DNA from: Candidatus Polarisedimenticolaceae bacterium | GTDB lineage: Bacteria > Acidobacteriota > Polarisedimenticolia > Polarisedimenticolales > DASRJG01 | Length of the DNA: 64,000 nucleotides | Direction of reading: 5' to 3' | Assembly (NCBI GenBank): GCA_036275915.1 | Contig: DASUCV010000023.1 | Coordinates: 58,792-122,791 of the forward strand | Part shown: positions 54,529 through 63,176 of the stretch, one piece after another | Layout of the letters: each line of letters begins with the position of its first letter | Position numbering within the stretch: position 1 is the first letter of the stretch | Position numbers and translations under genes: made by a program | The notes under the pieces: generated by a model | Told to the model about the DNA's origin: nothing | Databases searched by the model: none | The model's input: only the letters and a program-made list of their open reading frames with translations

Positions 54529-55407
54529 ATGGCGAAATCCAAGCTCGCGGCAAGACCACCGTTGATTTCAAATATTGCCAAGCACCTGGACAGCATTCCG
54601 CGACGGACTCTTTCCGAGGACCAACTTCACCAATTGATGTTTGAACATGGCCAACAGTGGCGATTGGGACCGTCGTTCAAATTCGGCGATCTAGTCGAGG
54701 CGCTTTCTGACAAGGGCCTTCGGATCATTCGGCTGCGCAGTCGGTCTGGCCGCGTGGTGACACGCTACGCGTGGCGAAACGCGTCCGAGTATGGTGTAGC
54801 GCTTTCGCTTTACGGGAATCTCTACCTGTCGCACCTTTCGGCGATGGTGCTTCACGATCTGACCGACCAGGTACCGTCGGTCATGTACGTGAATCGGGAA
54901 CAGTCTCCGAAACCCTCTCAGGGACGCCTTACTCAGAGCGGCATCGACTTGGCGTTTTCTCGTCCAGCGCGAGAGTCGCAGCTGGTCTACGAGTTCGAAG
55001 GGCGACGTATCACCGTTCTGAGCGGAAAAAGTTCGGGGCGCCTTGAAGTTGGTCGAATTCTTGTAAACGATGGCGAGGAACTCGCCGCCACAAACATTGA
55101 GCGAACACTTGTCGACATCGTCGTACGTCCAAACTATTCGGGCGGCGTGCCGCAGGTGCTCGCCGCCTTTGAGCGCGCCCGTTCGAGGATCTCCGTCAAC
55201 GTACTCGTTGCAACGCTGAGAAAACTGGCACACGTATACCCGTACCATCAGGCGATCGGTTTCTTCATGTCACGGGCCGGTTACAGCGAACAACAACTCG
55301 CCTTACTTCGACAGTTTCCAGTTCGGTTCAAGTTCTATGTGGCGCATGGAATGAGGCAGCCGGACTTCGATTCAGCGTGGCGCGTCTACTACCCCAAGGG
55401 CCTCTAG
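54529..55407 (+). CDS. AbiEi-family antitoxin-like protein (type IV TA)
   Basis: A 292-aa protein. An N-terminal winged-helix-like part (PRRTLSEDQLHQLMF, then FGDLVEALSDKGLRIIRL) is followed by the family core YAWRNASEYGVALSLYGNLYLSHLSAMVLHDLTDQVPSVMYVNREQS in parts, GRILVNDGEELAATNIERTLVDIVVRP and YPYHQAIGFFMSRAGYSEQQLALLRQF. AbiEi antitoxins repress their own promoter and neutralise AbiEii. The gene converges with the AbiEii-like gene and overlaps it by 36 bp, instead of preceding it in one operon. Confidence 0.8.
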   Translation: MAKSKLAARPPLISNIAKHLDSIPRRTLSEDQLHQLMFEHGQQWRLGPSFKFGDLVEALSDKGLRIIRLRSRSGRVVTRYAWRNASEYGVALSLYGNLYLSHLSAMVLHDLTDQVPSVMYVNREQSPKPSQGRLTQSGIDLAFSRPARESQLVYEFEGRRITVLSGKSSGRLEVGRILVNDGEELAATNIERTLVDIVVRPNYSGGVPQVLAAFERARSRISVNVLVATLRKLAHVYPYHQAIGFFMSRAGYSEQQLALLRQFPVRFKFYVAHGMRQPDFDSAWRVYYPKGL

Positions 55408-56289
55408 TTCCAGTACGCGATCAAGCACGAAATCGAAATAGAAGTCGAACTCCTCAGGTTCTCCCGCGACCGCGGCTCGAACCGATTGCCAGTCCGCGCG
55501 ATGGAATTCCCTTTGCGTTTGTATGTCGCGGAGCAAGACAAGCGGCACCGCCTTCGCGTCAAACGAGTACCGCAAGAGGTCGATAGTTTCTGGATCACGC
55601 AAGTTCACCCCCAATGCTTGCATGATCTGATAGATGTCGTAGCAATCTCGACCCCTCGGACTGGGCGTTGTGTTCAACTCGTAGGCCGGAGACTGCTGAC
55701 AGAGTGCGCGGAGCTTTTCCACAACCAGCATTGCTGGCGAGTAGACGTAAATCCGGAACTCGTCGATGTCGCGTTCCAGCTTCTCGCCGACGAATTCGTA
55801 CTTGCTAAAGTCGATCCTAAACGTTCGCACCTGGTTTGGACTCAATGCAACGGCTTGGCGTTGTAGATCTTGAAGTCTCCACCCAAGGCGCACGGCGTCG
55901 CGTATTCGAATCACCTTGAAGGTTGCCTGGTAACCACCCCAGCGGCCCTCCAAACGGTCGGCGGACGGGTTGCGCGGTCGCGGCTCTAGCGTCATGTCAA
56001 ACGCGTGGTATCCGGCAGCCTCGAATCGCGCCGTGAGTGCGGCAAAGAGGCGTCCCTGAAGACCGCTGACATCCTCGAAGTCACCTTCTATCGAAAAATC
56101 AAGGTCAACTGATGTGCGTCCACCAATGTTGTAGACGAGCGTAAGGGCGTTGCCTCCCTTGAGAACGACTCTATTCATGATCTCGTCATCGGAGAAAACC
56201 GCGACGAGCGCGATTCGGCGGATTTCCTCGGTCTCGGGTTCAGGAACCTCCCGTCGTTCCTTTCCACGGCTCCGGCCGCGCGATCGCAC
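55372..56289 (-). CDS. AbiEii/AbiGii-family nucleotidyltransferase toxin
   Basis: A 305-aa protein. The nucleotidyltransferase signature VVLKGGNALTLVYNIGGRTSVDLDFSI carries the Gly-Gly and the Asp-x-Asp metal ligands; YVYSPAMLVVEKLRALCQQ and RGRDCYDIYQIMQAL are the helical part typical of AbiEii. These toxins are thought to use GTP or other NTPs on tRNA. The GTG at 56289 shares one base with the TAG of the upstream MopE gene (TAGTG); a TTG nine bases upstream is an alternative start. Confidence 0.82.
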   Translation of the reverse strand: MRSRGRSRGKERREVPEPETEEIRRIALVAVFSDDEIMNRVVLKGGNALTLVYNIGGRTSVDLDFSIEGDFEDVSGLQGRLFAALTARFEAAGYHAFDMTLEPRPRNPSADRLEGRWGGYQATFKVIRIRDAVRLGWRLQDLQRQAVALSPNQVRTFRIDFSKYEFVGEKLERDIDEFRIYVYSPAMLVVEKLRALCQQSPAYELNTTPSPRGRDCYDIYQIMQALGVNLRDPETIDLLRYSFDAKAVPLVLLRDIQTQREFHRADWQSVRAAVAGEPEEFDFYFDFVLDRVLELEALGVVDAPR

Positions 56290-58760
56290 TATGGGCAAGG
56301 GTTCGTGTTAGGTCTCAGAGCGCCAGAACTATTCGTCCCCAATGAACCCTCCACGCCTCCGGTTACTCCGGTGGCGAGGCTGAACTCCACCAGGCCACTC
56401 CCCGGCAGGATCGTGTCGAGCGAGAACGGGTCCGTGACCTGACACGTCCGTGACGCGAGTGGGTTCGACCCCGGCACCTGTGTGTACGTGCCGGACGAGC
56501 GCAGCACGGAGAGATCTCCCGTGTAAACGCTGAACACCGACGGTCCCGTCTCCTGCTGCCACTCGACGTACGACTTGTCGTCGGTGCCGAAAATGTAGAT
56601 CAACCCGTCGTTCACGTCGCAGATGTCCCCTTCACCGTCGTGGTCGAAGTCGGATTGCGTCGGGTTGTAGTCGAGCGAGCAATTGTCGCACGCATCACCC
56701 ACGCCGTCGCCGTCCGTGTCGTCTTGGAACCCGTTGGGGACGGTGGGACAGTTATCGCAAGCATCGCCACGACCATCCCCGTCCGAGTCCTGCTGATTAG
56801 GGTTCGGCGTGTTGATGCAGTTATCGCAGGCGTTGCCCACATGGTCGCCGTCTGCGTCGATCTGGGTCGGGTTCGCCACGAAGCGGCAATTGTCGCAGGC
56901 GTTACGCACACCGTCGCCGTCGGAGTCAACCCCCGAACCGTCCTCATCGACTTGACCGTCACAGTTGTCGTCGATGCCGTTACACACCTCGGCGGCGCCC
57001 GGGTGGACGCGTGGATCAGCATCGTTGCAATCTCCGCTCAGAATTACCCAACCCGGAGGTGCGCTACACGTGACCTGCGTATTCGAGGGGTCGCCGTAAC
57101 CATCGCCATCGGCGTCTCGATACAACGTGTGTGTGATTCCTTCGTCAATCAGCCCGTTGCAGTTATCATCAATCCCATTGCATGCTTCGCTAGCGGCAGG
57201 ATTGACGAGCGGATTCGAGTCGTTGCAATCTCCGGATTGAAGAACCCATCCTGGTGGCGAGTAGCACGTGAACTGAGTGACGGCTGGATCGCCAAATCCG
57301 TCGCCATCAAGATCTTGAAATATCGTTCTGAGCAGCCCTTCGTCGACTTGACCGTCACAGTTGTCGTCGATGCCGTTACAGATTTCAGTGGCCCCTGGAT
57401 GAACTGCGGGATTGGCGTCATCGCAATCGTTGCACGATGTCACCCCATCTCCGTCAGAATCGATGCAGTTGCAACCGACTCTTCCGAAGAACAAGCCCGG
57501 GCTTCCAGTCCACTCCACCGCGAACGTCGAGCCGTTCCAACAAATCGCCGGATTGTCACCCGCGGCCACATGAAGATCCGTCAGAATTGGAGCACCTGAA
57601 CCATTCACACGTGCAAACAAGACCGCACCTGATGAATCTTCGTAGATGATCCCGTATTCCTGGCCGCTCCAAGCCATGAACGGAACTCCAGACGAAGTCG
57701 TCGTCACTAGAGTGTCCGAACCAATCTTGTTCCCTAGGCTGTCGAGCCGCGCAAAGTAAATCTGACTCACGAATTGGCGGAAGTCTGTCCACACGAGTCC
57801 GTACCCCGCCCCGACAACGACCGGCGAAGCGTGATACGAGTCGCCTTGAGCATTTGTAACGCGCACGTCGGACCCGAGCCGCGCTCCATTTGCATCGAAT
57901 CGGGCGAACATGATCTCGTAATTCCCGAATCGCGCGTCGTTCCAGGTGAGCGCGAATACTGACCCGTTCCAAGTAATCTCCGGCCATCCAATGTTCGTTG
58001 TCTGATTGGACACACGGACATCACCACCGACGGGCGCTCCGAGTCGATCCAATCTAGTGAAATACACTTCATAGTGACTGTTGCGGAAGTCCGCCCAGGT
58101 TACACCGTACTGCGAACCCGTCCAGACAATCTGCGGCTGCGCTTTGTCGGCCCCCGAAGTATCCTGCGAGACTCGCACGGCGTTCCCGACCAGAGTCCCA
58201 CTCGACGAAACGCGTTGAAAGTAGACGGCTGGGAATCCCTCCGTGCGGTCAACCCAAGTAACCGCATACTCTGAGCCGGTCCAACAGACTGTAGGTTCTT
58301 TGGACGCGGTGGAATTGCTCGCTACTTGCAGAATGGGACCTAGTTGGCGCCCGCCGGAATCCAGACGTTGAAAGAAAATTCCGCGAGTGTTGTCTAGTCC
58401 GTCTTGCCACACTACCGCTGAGCCAGCTGCTGAGTGCGCGAGACCAGTAAATTGACCAACTTGCGGGGACGTTGTGAGCGTCGTTCCTGCACCCATCGGC
58501 TCCGGCTGATCGCACGTGAGATCACAACTGGAACTGTTATCGACGGAGAGGTCGCAGTTGTTGTCGTACCCGTCGCACACTTCTGCCGCTCCGGGGTGCG
58601 TGTTCGGGTCCGCATCGTTGCAATCGACGGGCGTCCCGCAACCCGCTTGGGCGAAGTAGCCGTCCCCATCAGCGTCGGTGCACTGGGCTAGAGCCGAAGC
58701 GCCACAGACGACCACGGTTAGGACGACAACGGCGGCGCGAACACTTACCGCAAATCGCAT
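56289..58760 (-). CDS. Secreted MopE-type protein with metal-binding and thrombospondin type 3 repeats
   Basis: An 823-aa protein with a signal peptide ([18 protein letters not shown]). The first MopE unit ([25 protein letters not shown]) lies near the N-terminus. A beta-propeller-like region of ~50-residue repeats follows ([43 protein letters not shown]). Then three more MopE units ([16 protein letters not shown] types) and four thrombospondin type 3 units ([14 protein letters not shown] types), probably calcium-binding. A unique C-terminal domain ends in NTNPCP. Likely surface-exposed or extracellular. It precedes and overlaps the AbiEii-like gene. Confidence 0.85.
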   Translation of the reverse strand: MRFAVSVRAAVVVLTVVVCGASALAQCTDADGDGYFAQAGCGTPVDCNDADPNTHPGAAEVCDGYDNNCDLSVDNSSSCDLTCDQPEPMGAGTTLTTSPQVGQFTGLAHSAAGSAVVWQDGLDNTRGIFFQRLDSGGRQLGPILQVASNSTASKEPTVCWTGSEYAVTWVDRTEGFPAVYFQRVSSSGTLVGNAVRVSQDTSGADKAQPQIVWTGSQYGVTWADFRNSHYEVYFTRLDRLGAPVGGDVRVSNQTTNIGWPEITWNGSVFALTWNDARFGNYEIMFARFDANGARLGSDVRVTNAQGDSYHASPVVVGAGYGLVWTDFRQFVSQIYFARLDSLGNKIGSDTLVTTTSSGVPFMAWSGQEYGIIYEDSSGAVLFARVNGSGAPILTDLHVAAGDNPAICWNGSTFAVEWTGSPGLFFGRVGCNCIDSDGDGVTSCNDCDDANPAVHPGATEICNGIDDNCDGQVDEGLLRTIFQDLDGDGFGDPAVTQFTCYSPPGWVLQSGDCNDSNPLVNPAASEACNGIDDNCNGLIDEGITHTLYRDADGDGYGDPSNTQVTCSAPPGWVILSGDCNDADPRVHPGAAEVCNGIDDNCDGQVDEDGSGVDSDGDGVRNACDNCRFVANPTQIDADGDHVGNACDNCINTPNPNQQDSDGDGRGDACDNCPTVPNGFQDDTDGDGVGDACDNCSLDYNPTQSDFDHDGEGDICDVNDGLIYIFGTDDKSYVEWQQETGPSVFSVYTGDLSVLRSSGTYTQVPGSNPLASRTCQVTDPFSLDTILPGSGLVEFSLATGVTGGVEGSLGTNSSGALRPNTNPCP

Positions 58761-58783
58761 CGCATCCCCCCACGATTGACACT

Positions 58784-58812
58784 GGTATACCGCTCACCGG
58801 TGCGAGCCACAA
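58784..58812 (-). promoter_or_regulatory. Putative promoter of the MopE-type gene
   Basis: TTGTGG (58812-58807) and TATACC (58789-58784) with 17 bp spacing, ~24 nt before the ATG; GGGGGG serves as SD-like. Confidence 0.42.
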
Positions 58813-59170
58813 CTCTGGGAACTTGAGTACACAGACATTGCGGTCTTTCGGGAGGGCCGTGCGAAGCACGTCTCAGAACTCCCCCGCGGTTCAAATAAAA
58901 AATATGAAACGCGAGGAGAGCCTGTGGACTCGCTGGCCGGAATCGGGTTCTGGACCTTCGGAGGTCCAAACGAGCCATTCGCCATCTTTTTTGCGTTCCT
59001 GGGGGTGGATTAGGGGGGTATTTCGCGGTTATAGAGCGCCGATTCCGGGGTGGTAAAAAACAGCTCTCGCCAGGTTTGACGGAACGATGCAGGTTCGGTT
59101 TGGGGGAGGGTGCCCCTACCCCCGGGGGCAGCGGCGTCGGGCGCGCGGCACATTAACGAGAAACGGTCGT
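58813..59170. other. Intergenic region, no gene seen
   Basis: About 360 bp between the MopE-type gene promoter and the next exported-protein gene. A GC hairpin around 59108-59132 (TGCCCC/GGGGCA, with CCCCCGGGGG inside) could terminate the gene that ends at 59171. No supported ORF or RNA was found. Confidence 0.5.
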
Positions 59171-60040
59171 CTAAGGAGCCTTCTTGGAGCGCTGCAATGC
59201 TTCGGCCATTACGACGTCGGGTATGCCGGCGTCTTTCCAAGCAACGACGTCGTGAGCGGCGAAGGATTCGATGTGCTCGAACTGCTTCACAAACCCCAGG
59301 AGCAGATCCGGGCTGACTCCAGCGCCCTGCATCTCCCGTAGGCTCGCAAGAAGTGCTGCAGGAGTGGGGACGGATGGCAGAGCGCCGTCGCCTTTAGATC
59401 GTTCGGTGACCGCATCCTGGAATTCCGGTGCCGTCACAAGAGATGCAAGCGCTCCCTTGAGCGCGTCACTGAGTGCCTCATTGTAGTTGTCCGCGTTGTG
59501 GGACAACCCGAACCGGTGTGCGTCGCCGGTGACGGATCGCTCCCAAATGACCGTGCCATCGGATGCGGCGAGTACAGCGCGCAGAGTCACGTGTCCTACG
59601 ATGAGTTCCAAGACGTCGACCCTAAACTCGGCAATTTCGATTCGAAGCGCAGTCGGCGCTTTCTCATCGAGCCGAAAGCCCCACTCGGTTAGGACTCGTC
59701 GCGAAATCTCATCAACAAAGGCAGGAACGGACGGCTCGCCTTGGACGTGAATCGGACGCTTGTTCCACCTACCCACGTCAGCCGGATTTCCGCCATCTCG
59801 CATGTCGCTCACTTGCACAACATGGATTGGGCGAATGCGTACGCCGGATGGAAGCGGGGGCATTGGGGAACTCACGTTTTCGGTCGGCGTGAACGCCAGG
59901 TGTAGCGCCTTCACAGATTGCGCCGACGCAAGGCGAACTGAGCAAGTGGCGAGGCAGATGCCTAGACACGCTCGAACGGCTGCTGACGAAAGACACGTTA
60001 GCGCGAAGGCGAAAGCGACCAAAGTCGTTCGTCGGCTCAC
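59171..60040 (-). CDS. Exported protein, possible YajG-like lipoprotein relative
   Basis: A 289-aa protein if started at GTG 60040, where a GGGGGTGG SD lies 5-6 bp upstream; an ATG at 60070 or 60097 is possible. SRRTTLVAFAFALTCLSSAAVRACLGICLATC is the signal region. The mature part has VKALHLAFTPTENVSSP, VPAFVDEISRRVLTEWGF, LRIEIAEFRVDVLELIVGHVTLRAVLAASDGTVIWERSVTG in pieces, which has the pattern of YajG-type (curlin-like/penicillin-binding LpoB-like) lipoproteins. The C-terminal ~100 residues are helical and unassigned. Confidence 0.55.
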   Translation of the reverse strand: MSRRTTLVAFAFALTCLSSAAVRACLGICLATCSVRLASAQSVKALHLAFTPTENVSSPMPPLPSGVRIRPIHVVQVSDMRDGGNPADVGRWNKRPIHVQGEPSVPAFVDEISRRVLTEWGFRLDEKAPTALRIEIAEFRVDVLELIVGHVTLRAVLAASDGTVIWERSVTGDAHRFGLSHNADNYNEALSDALKGALASLVTAPEFQDAVTERSKGDGALPSVPTPAALLASLREMQGAGVSPDLLLGFVKQFEHIESFAAHDVVAWKDAGIPDVVMAEALQRSKKAP

Positions 60041-60198
60041 GGACGCCACCCCCCAACTGCCCGTGATCATAGGACGAACCAGCCGCAACTCACGCACACT
60101 TCGCGCACACGACCCTGCAACCCACGATGTCGCAGTACCTTGCAGCCGCTTGTGTGGTCTATGACCTCCGCCGATTCGTAAATCGGGCAGTACCTGGA

Positions 60199-60747
60199 TC
60201 AGCGAGGGGGCGGAGCGGGCCAGCCGAAGATCCGACCGAGAGTCCGATCGGCGAGTTCGGGGATGAAGCGCATCGGCGTGCTGCTTAGCAGCGTCGCCCC
60301 CGACGCTTGCACCTTATGGTCCGCGCTCGCGGCGAGGCGACGATCCGCGACGCTGAATAGTTCGACCGCTAGCTCGGCCCGATCCGGGTTCCCGCTCCAG
60401 GCGGTGGCGTTGTCCTCCCAGTTTGTGAATACACCGCGGAGCACGTAGTCGAAGCCGATCCGCGTGGCCTCGTTGTAACCCTGCTCCAATTCCTTCGACT
60501 GGATCGACTGCACGGCGATCCCGTGGCCCATGAGCCTCTCCCGCAGTGCGTCCCCCATGGCTTGTCCGCTGCCGTGCGTCGCGTCCTGCCCCCGTTCTTG
60601 GCCGTCGGAGATCTCAAGAATCACGATCCGCGGCATGCTGGAGAGCGTAACGCCAGGCACCAGTTGGCCGGAGGTTTCGTGGACGGGCAAGGCACATGCC
60701 GTGACAATCAGGAGCGACGGCGACAAGAGCTTGGCGAGAGTGTTCAC
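60199..60747 (-). CDS. DUF4823-like lipoprotein
   Basis: A 182-aa protein. MNTLAKLLSPSLLIVTACAL gives a lipobox (VTAC). The mature part contains VILEISDGQERGQD, QAMGDALRERLMGHGIAVQ, IGFDYVLRGVFTNWEDNATAWSGNPDRAELAVELF, matching the WEDRATEWSG-type pattern of the DUF4823 lipoproteins. Its function is unknown. It is 158 bp upstream of, and on the same strand as, the other exported protein of the island. Confidence 0.7.
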   Translation of the reverse strand: MNTLAKLLSPSLLIVTACALPVHETSGQLVPGVTLSSMPRIVILEISDGQERGQDATHGSGQAMGDALRERLMGHGIAVQSIQSKELEQGYNEATRIGFDYVLRGVFTNWEDNATAWSGNPDRAELAVELFSVADRRLAASADHKVQASGATLLSSTPMRFIPELADRTLGRIFGWPAPPPR

Positions 60748-60933
60748 TTACGTGCCTCCCGGGAGTTTCCCCACGAAACGGCGGGCGGAGGATACTCTTC
60801 CGAGGCGGCTGTGCGTGTTCTGTCCGTGAAGAGGGTGCGAATGCAGGCGAACCGGGGCGACGATCCCTGCCTAGAAAGCCAGCAAGGACCGTCCCCAGTG
60901 ATACCGTTTCGCCTGGCGTGTGCGGCCCAATTC

Positions 60934-60981
60934 GGTTCTCAGCCATCAAACCGGGGTTCGAATCCCCGTAGCGCTACCAAC
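60934..60981 (+). repeat. attR-like 48-bp direct repeat, copy of the tRNA-Glu 3' half
   Basis: Identical over 48 bp to 53869-53916. The 5' half of a tRNA is absent, so this is an attachment-site copy and not a gene. The surrounding 60748-60998 carries no supported gene. Confidence 0.92.
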
Positions 60982-60998
60982 TCCGCTCCGAATCCCCT

Positions 60999-61301
60999 CT
61001 AATCTGCCGCCGTCTCGCACGCGAAGATGTCGAGCGTCGCGGGCATGCGCGTCTCGGGGCAGAGCCGCTGCAGGATGCTGAGGACGTTCCGGCGGATGTC
61101 GTCGACCCGCTCGGTGGTCAGGGTGTCTTCGATGACCTTGCCCACATACTCGTCCTCGCCGCGCCGGACGATCGTCAGGAAGGTCGTTTCGTCACGTGAG
61201 ACGTACTTTCTCTCGGTCCCGGAGATGGAATCCAACCGCCGACGCATCGGTCCGTCCATCTTGGTACCGATGAAGATCGGCTGGGTGTCGCGAAGCTTCA
61301 A
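60999..61301 (-). CDS. Small hypothetical protein
   Basis: A 100-aa soluble protein with no recognised family. It starts MKLRDTQPIFIGTKMDGPMRRRLDS, has an extended charged centre and ends RRNVLSILQRLCPETRMPATLDIFACE. The conserved-looking C-terminal LDIFACE and the gene's location outside the island suggest a real chromosomal gene. The start is ATG with GGAGG upstream. Confidence 0.6.
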   Translation of the reverse strand: MKLRDTQPIFIGTKMDGPMRRRLDSISGTERKYVSRDETTFLTIVRRGEDEYVGKVIEDTLTTERVDDIRRNVLSILQRLCPETRMPATLDIFACETAAD

Positions 61302-61336
61302 TCGTTCCTCCGGGGGCGGCAGGCGAACTCGGCCTA

Positions 61337-61365
61337 AATCTTGCAGGACCCGGGTTCAAAGTCAA
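61337..61365 (-). promoter_or_regulatory. Putative promoter of the small hypothetical gene
   Basis: TTGACT (61365-61360) and AAGATT (61342-61337) with 17-bp spacing in the divergent intergenic region. Confidence 0.4.
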
Positions 61366-61387
61366 GGCTGGCGGTGAGGGAGGCGCG

Positions 61388-61738
61388 ATGAGCGGACGGA
61401 TTCTCTTCGTCTCGGACGACATCATGTTCTGGGCGCGCGTGCGGGCGGCGGCCGACGCCGCGTCGCGCGAGATCGTCCGCATCGACGGCGAGGCGGCGAT
61501 GGAAGACGCTTTTCGCCGCGGTGACGTGAGCCGCGTCCTCGTCGATCTGAGCTGCCGCTCGCTCGACGTCTACGCCTGGGCGGGACGCTGGAAGGCTTCC
61601 GCGACCGCCCCGGACCTCGTGGCGTTCGGGAGCCACGTCGATGAGGCGGCGCTGGTCGCGGCGCGCGACGCGGGTTTCGACACGGTGATGCCGAACTCCC
61701 GCTTCCACCGGACGGTCGGCGCGCTGATCGCCGGCTAG
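61388..61738 (+). CDS. Pseudo-receiver (response-regulator-like) protein
   Basis: A 116-aa protein with the alternating strand/helix order of a receiver domain: ILFVSDD, VLVDLS (Asp at the phosphoacceptor place), LVAFGSHVD, and TVMPNSRF at the end. The conserved Lys before the last helix is replaced by Asn, and the acidic pair is SDD. Phosphorylation is doubtful. No output domain. Its TAG overlaps the phosphomannomutase stop tail to tail (CTAG). Confidence 0.6.
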   Translation: MSGRILFVSDDIMFWARVRAAADAASREIVRIDGEAAMEDAFRRGDVSRVLVDLSCRSLDVYAWAGRWKASATAPDLVAFGSHVDEAALVAARDAGFDTVMPNSRFHRTVGALIAG

Positions 61739-63099
61739 GCCTCGCCGCCGATCGCGGCGAGCAGCTCGTCGGTCTTCTCGGCGAGGAGAGCCTTGTCGCC
61801 CCGGGTCTCCACGTTCAGGCGGATGAGCGGCTCCGTGTTCGACATCCGGAGGTTGAAGCGCCACTGCGCGAGCTCGATCCCCACGCCGTCGGTCTCGTCG
61901 ACGCCGAGCGCCTGCGCGCCGTAGGTGGCGCGGATGCGCCCCATGACCGCCTTGGCATCGGCGACGCGACGGTTGATCTCGCCGCTCGTCGGGAAACGGC
62001 TCATCGCTTCCAGGACGAGATCGGCGAGCGGCGTTCCGGTCTCGGAGATCATCTGGGCGACGAGGAGCCACGGGATCATGCCGCTGTCGCAGTACGCGAA
62101 CTCGCGGAAGAAGTGGTGCGCGGACATCTCGCCGCCGTAGGCCGCGTCCTCGCGTCGCATGACCTCCTTCATGAACGCGTGGCCCGACTTGCTCTGAACG
62201 GGAGTCCCGCCGAGGCGCCGGACGACGTCGATCGTGTTCCAGGTCAGGCGCGGGTCGTGGACGATCTTCGCGCCGCGCGCGCGCTTCAACACCTGCGATG
62301 CGAGGAGCCCCACGATGTAGTAGCCCTCGATGAAGCCGCCGTTCCCGTCGAAGAGGAAGCAGCGGTCGAAGTCGCCGTCCCACGCGATGCCCATGTCGGC
62401 GCGGTGCAGGGCGACCGCGCGTGCGGTGTCGGCGCGCTTCTCGGGGAGGAGCGGGTTCGGGATGCCGTTCGGAAAGGTGCCGTCGGGCGTGTGGTGGATC
62501 TTCACGAAGCGGAACGGCAGATGCGGCTCGAGCGCGTCGATGACGACGCCCGCGCCGCCGTTCCCCGCGTTGACGACGAGCGTGAGCGGCTTGAGCGACG
62601 ACGGCGTCACGTAGGAGAGCAGATGATCCGCGTACGCCTTGGCGAGATCGACGCGCTCCACGGTCCCGCGCCGCGCCGACGCCGGGAAGTCGCCCGCGAG
62701 CGCCAGGCGCTCGATGTCGGCGAGACCGGTGTCCGCGCTGATCGGCTTCGCCTTTTCGCGCACGAGCTTGAGGCCGTTGTAGTCGGCCGGATTGTGGCTC
62801 GCCGTCACCATGATCCCGCCGTCGAGACCGAGATGGAACGTCGCGAAGTAGACCTGCTCGGTGCCGCACCGGCCGATGTCGACGACGTCGACGCCCGAGG
62901 CCGTGAGCCCATCCCTCACCGCCTGCGCGAGCTCCGGGCTCGTGAGACGCACGTCGTAGCCGACCGCGACCTTCTTCGGCTCGACGAACGCCGCGTAGGC
63001 GCGCGCGATCGTCCCCGCCATCTCGCGGTTCAGCTCGTCGGGAATGCGGCCGCGGATGTCGTAGGCCTTGAAGCACGTGAGGCGGCGGGACGAGTTCAT
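61735..63099 (-). CDS. manB: Phosphomannomutase/phosphoglucomutase
   Basis: A 454-aa alpha-D-phosphohexomutase, interconverting mannose or glucose 6-phosphate and 1-phosphate. The catalytic serine loop is [11 protein letters not shown], the Mg2+ loop DGDFDR, the sugar-binding loop GEMSAHHFF and the phosphate loop [11 protein letters not shown]. It supplies precursors for GDP-mannose or UDP-glucose dependent polysaccharides. The exact sugar specificity is not resolved. Confidence 0.92.
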   Translation of the reverse strand: MNSSRRLTCFKAYDIRGRIPDELNREMAGTIARAYAAFVEPKKVAVGYDVRLTSPELAQAVRDGLTASGVDVVDIGRCGTEQVYFATFHLGLDGGIMVTASHNPADYNGLKLVREKAKPISADTGLADIERLALAGDFPASARRGTVERVDLAKAYADHLLSYVTPSSLKPLTLVVNAGNGGAGVVIDALEPHLPFRFVKIHHTPDGTFPNGIPNPLLPEKRADTARAVALHRADMGIAWDGDFDRCFLFDGNGGFIEGYYIVGLLASQVLKRARGAKIVHDPRLTWNTIDVVRRLGGTPVQSKSGHAFMKEVMRREDAAYGGEMSAHHFFREFAYCDSGMIPWLLVAQMISETGTPLADLVLEAMSRFPTSGEINRRVADAKAVMGRIRATYGAQALGVDETDGVGIELAQWRFNLRMSNTEPLIRLNVETRGDKALLAEKTDELLAAIGGEA

Positions 63100-63176
63100 C
63101 GTGGACTCTCCGGAGTGCGACGGACGAGAATAACACTGCTATCGTGCGGCAGGGTCAAGGCGACGGAGGACGCACG

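Larger units (their letters stand above)
53869..60981. mobile_element. ~7.1-kb genomic island integrated at tRNA-Glu
   Basis: Bounded by 48-bp direct repeats of the tRNA-Glu 3' half, with the intact tRNA at the left end. An integrase C-terminal fragment sits directly next to the left repeat, as in integrative elements. The cargo is visibly AT-richer than its surroundings: three TATATATA palindromes, AbiEi/AbiEii, a MopE-type secreted protein and two exported proteins. No replication or transfer genes are seen. Confidence 0.85.

Noticed and set aside
56612..57599. Frames within the MopE-type gene on both strands, and tandem-repeat/CRISPR appearance
   Set aside because: The periodicity comes from protein repeats (MopE and thrombospondin type 3), with unequal degenerate DNA units and no spacers.
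60934..60981. A second tRNA-Glu gene
   Set aside because: Only the 3' half from the anticodon stem is present; no D-arm or acceptor 5' strand upstream, so it is an att copy.
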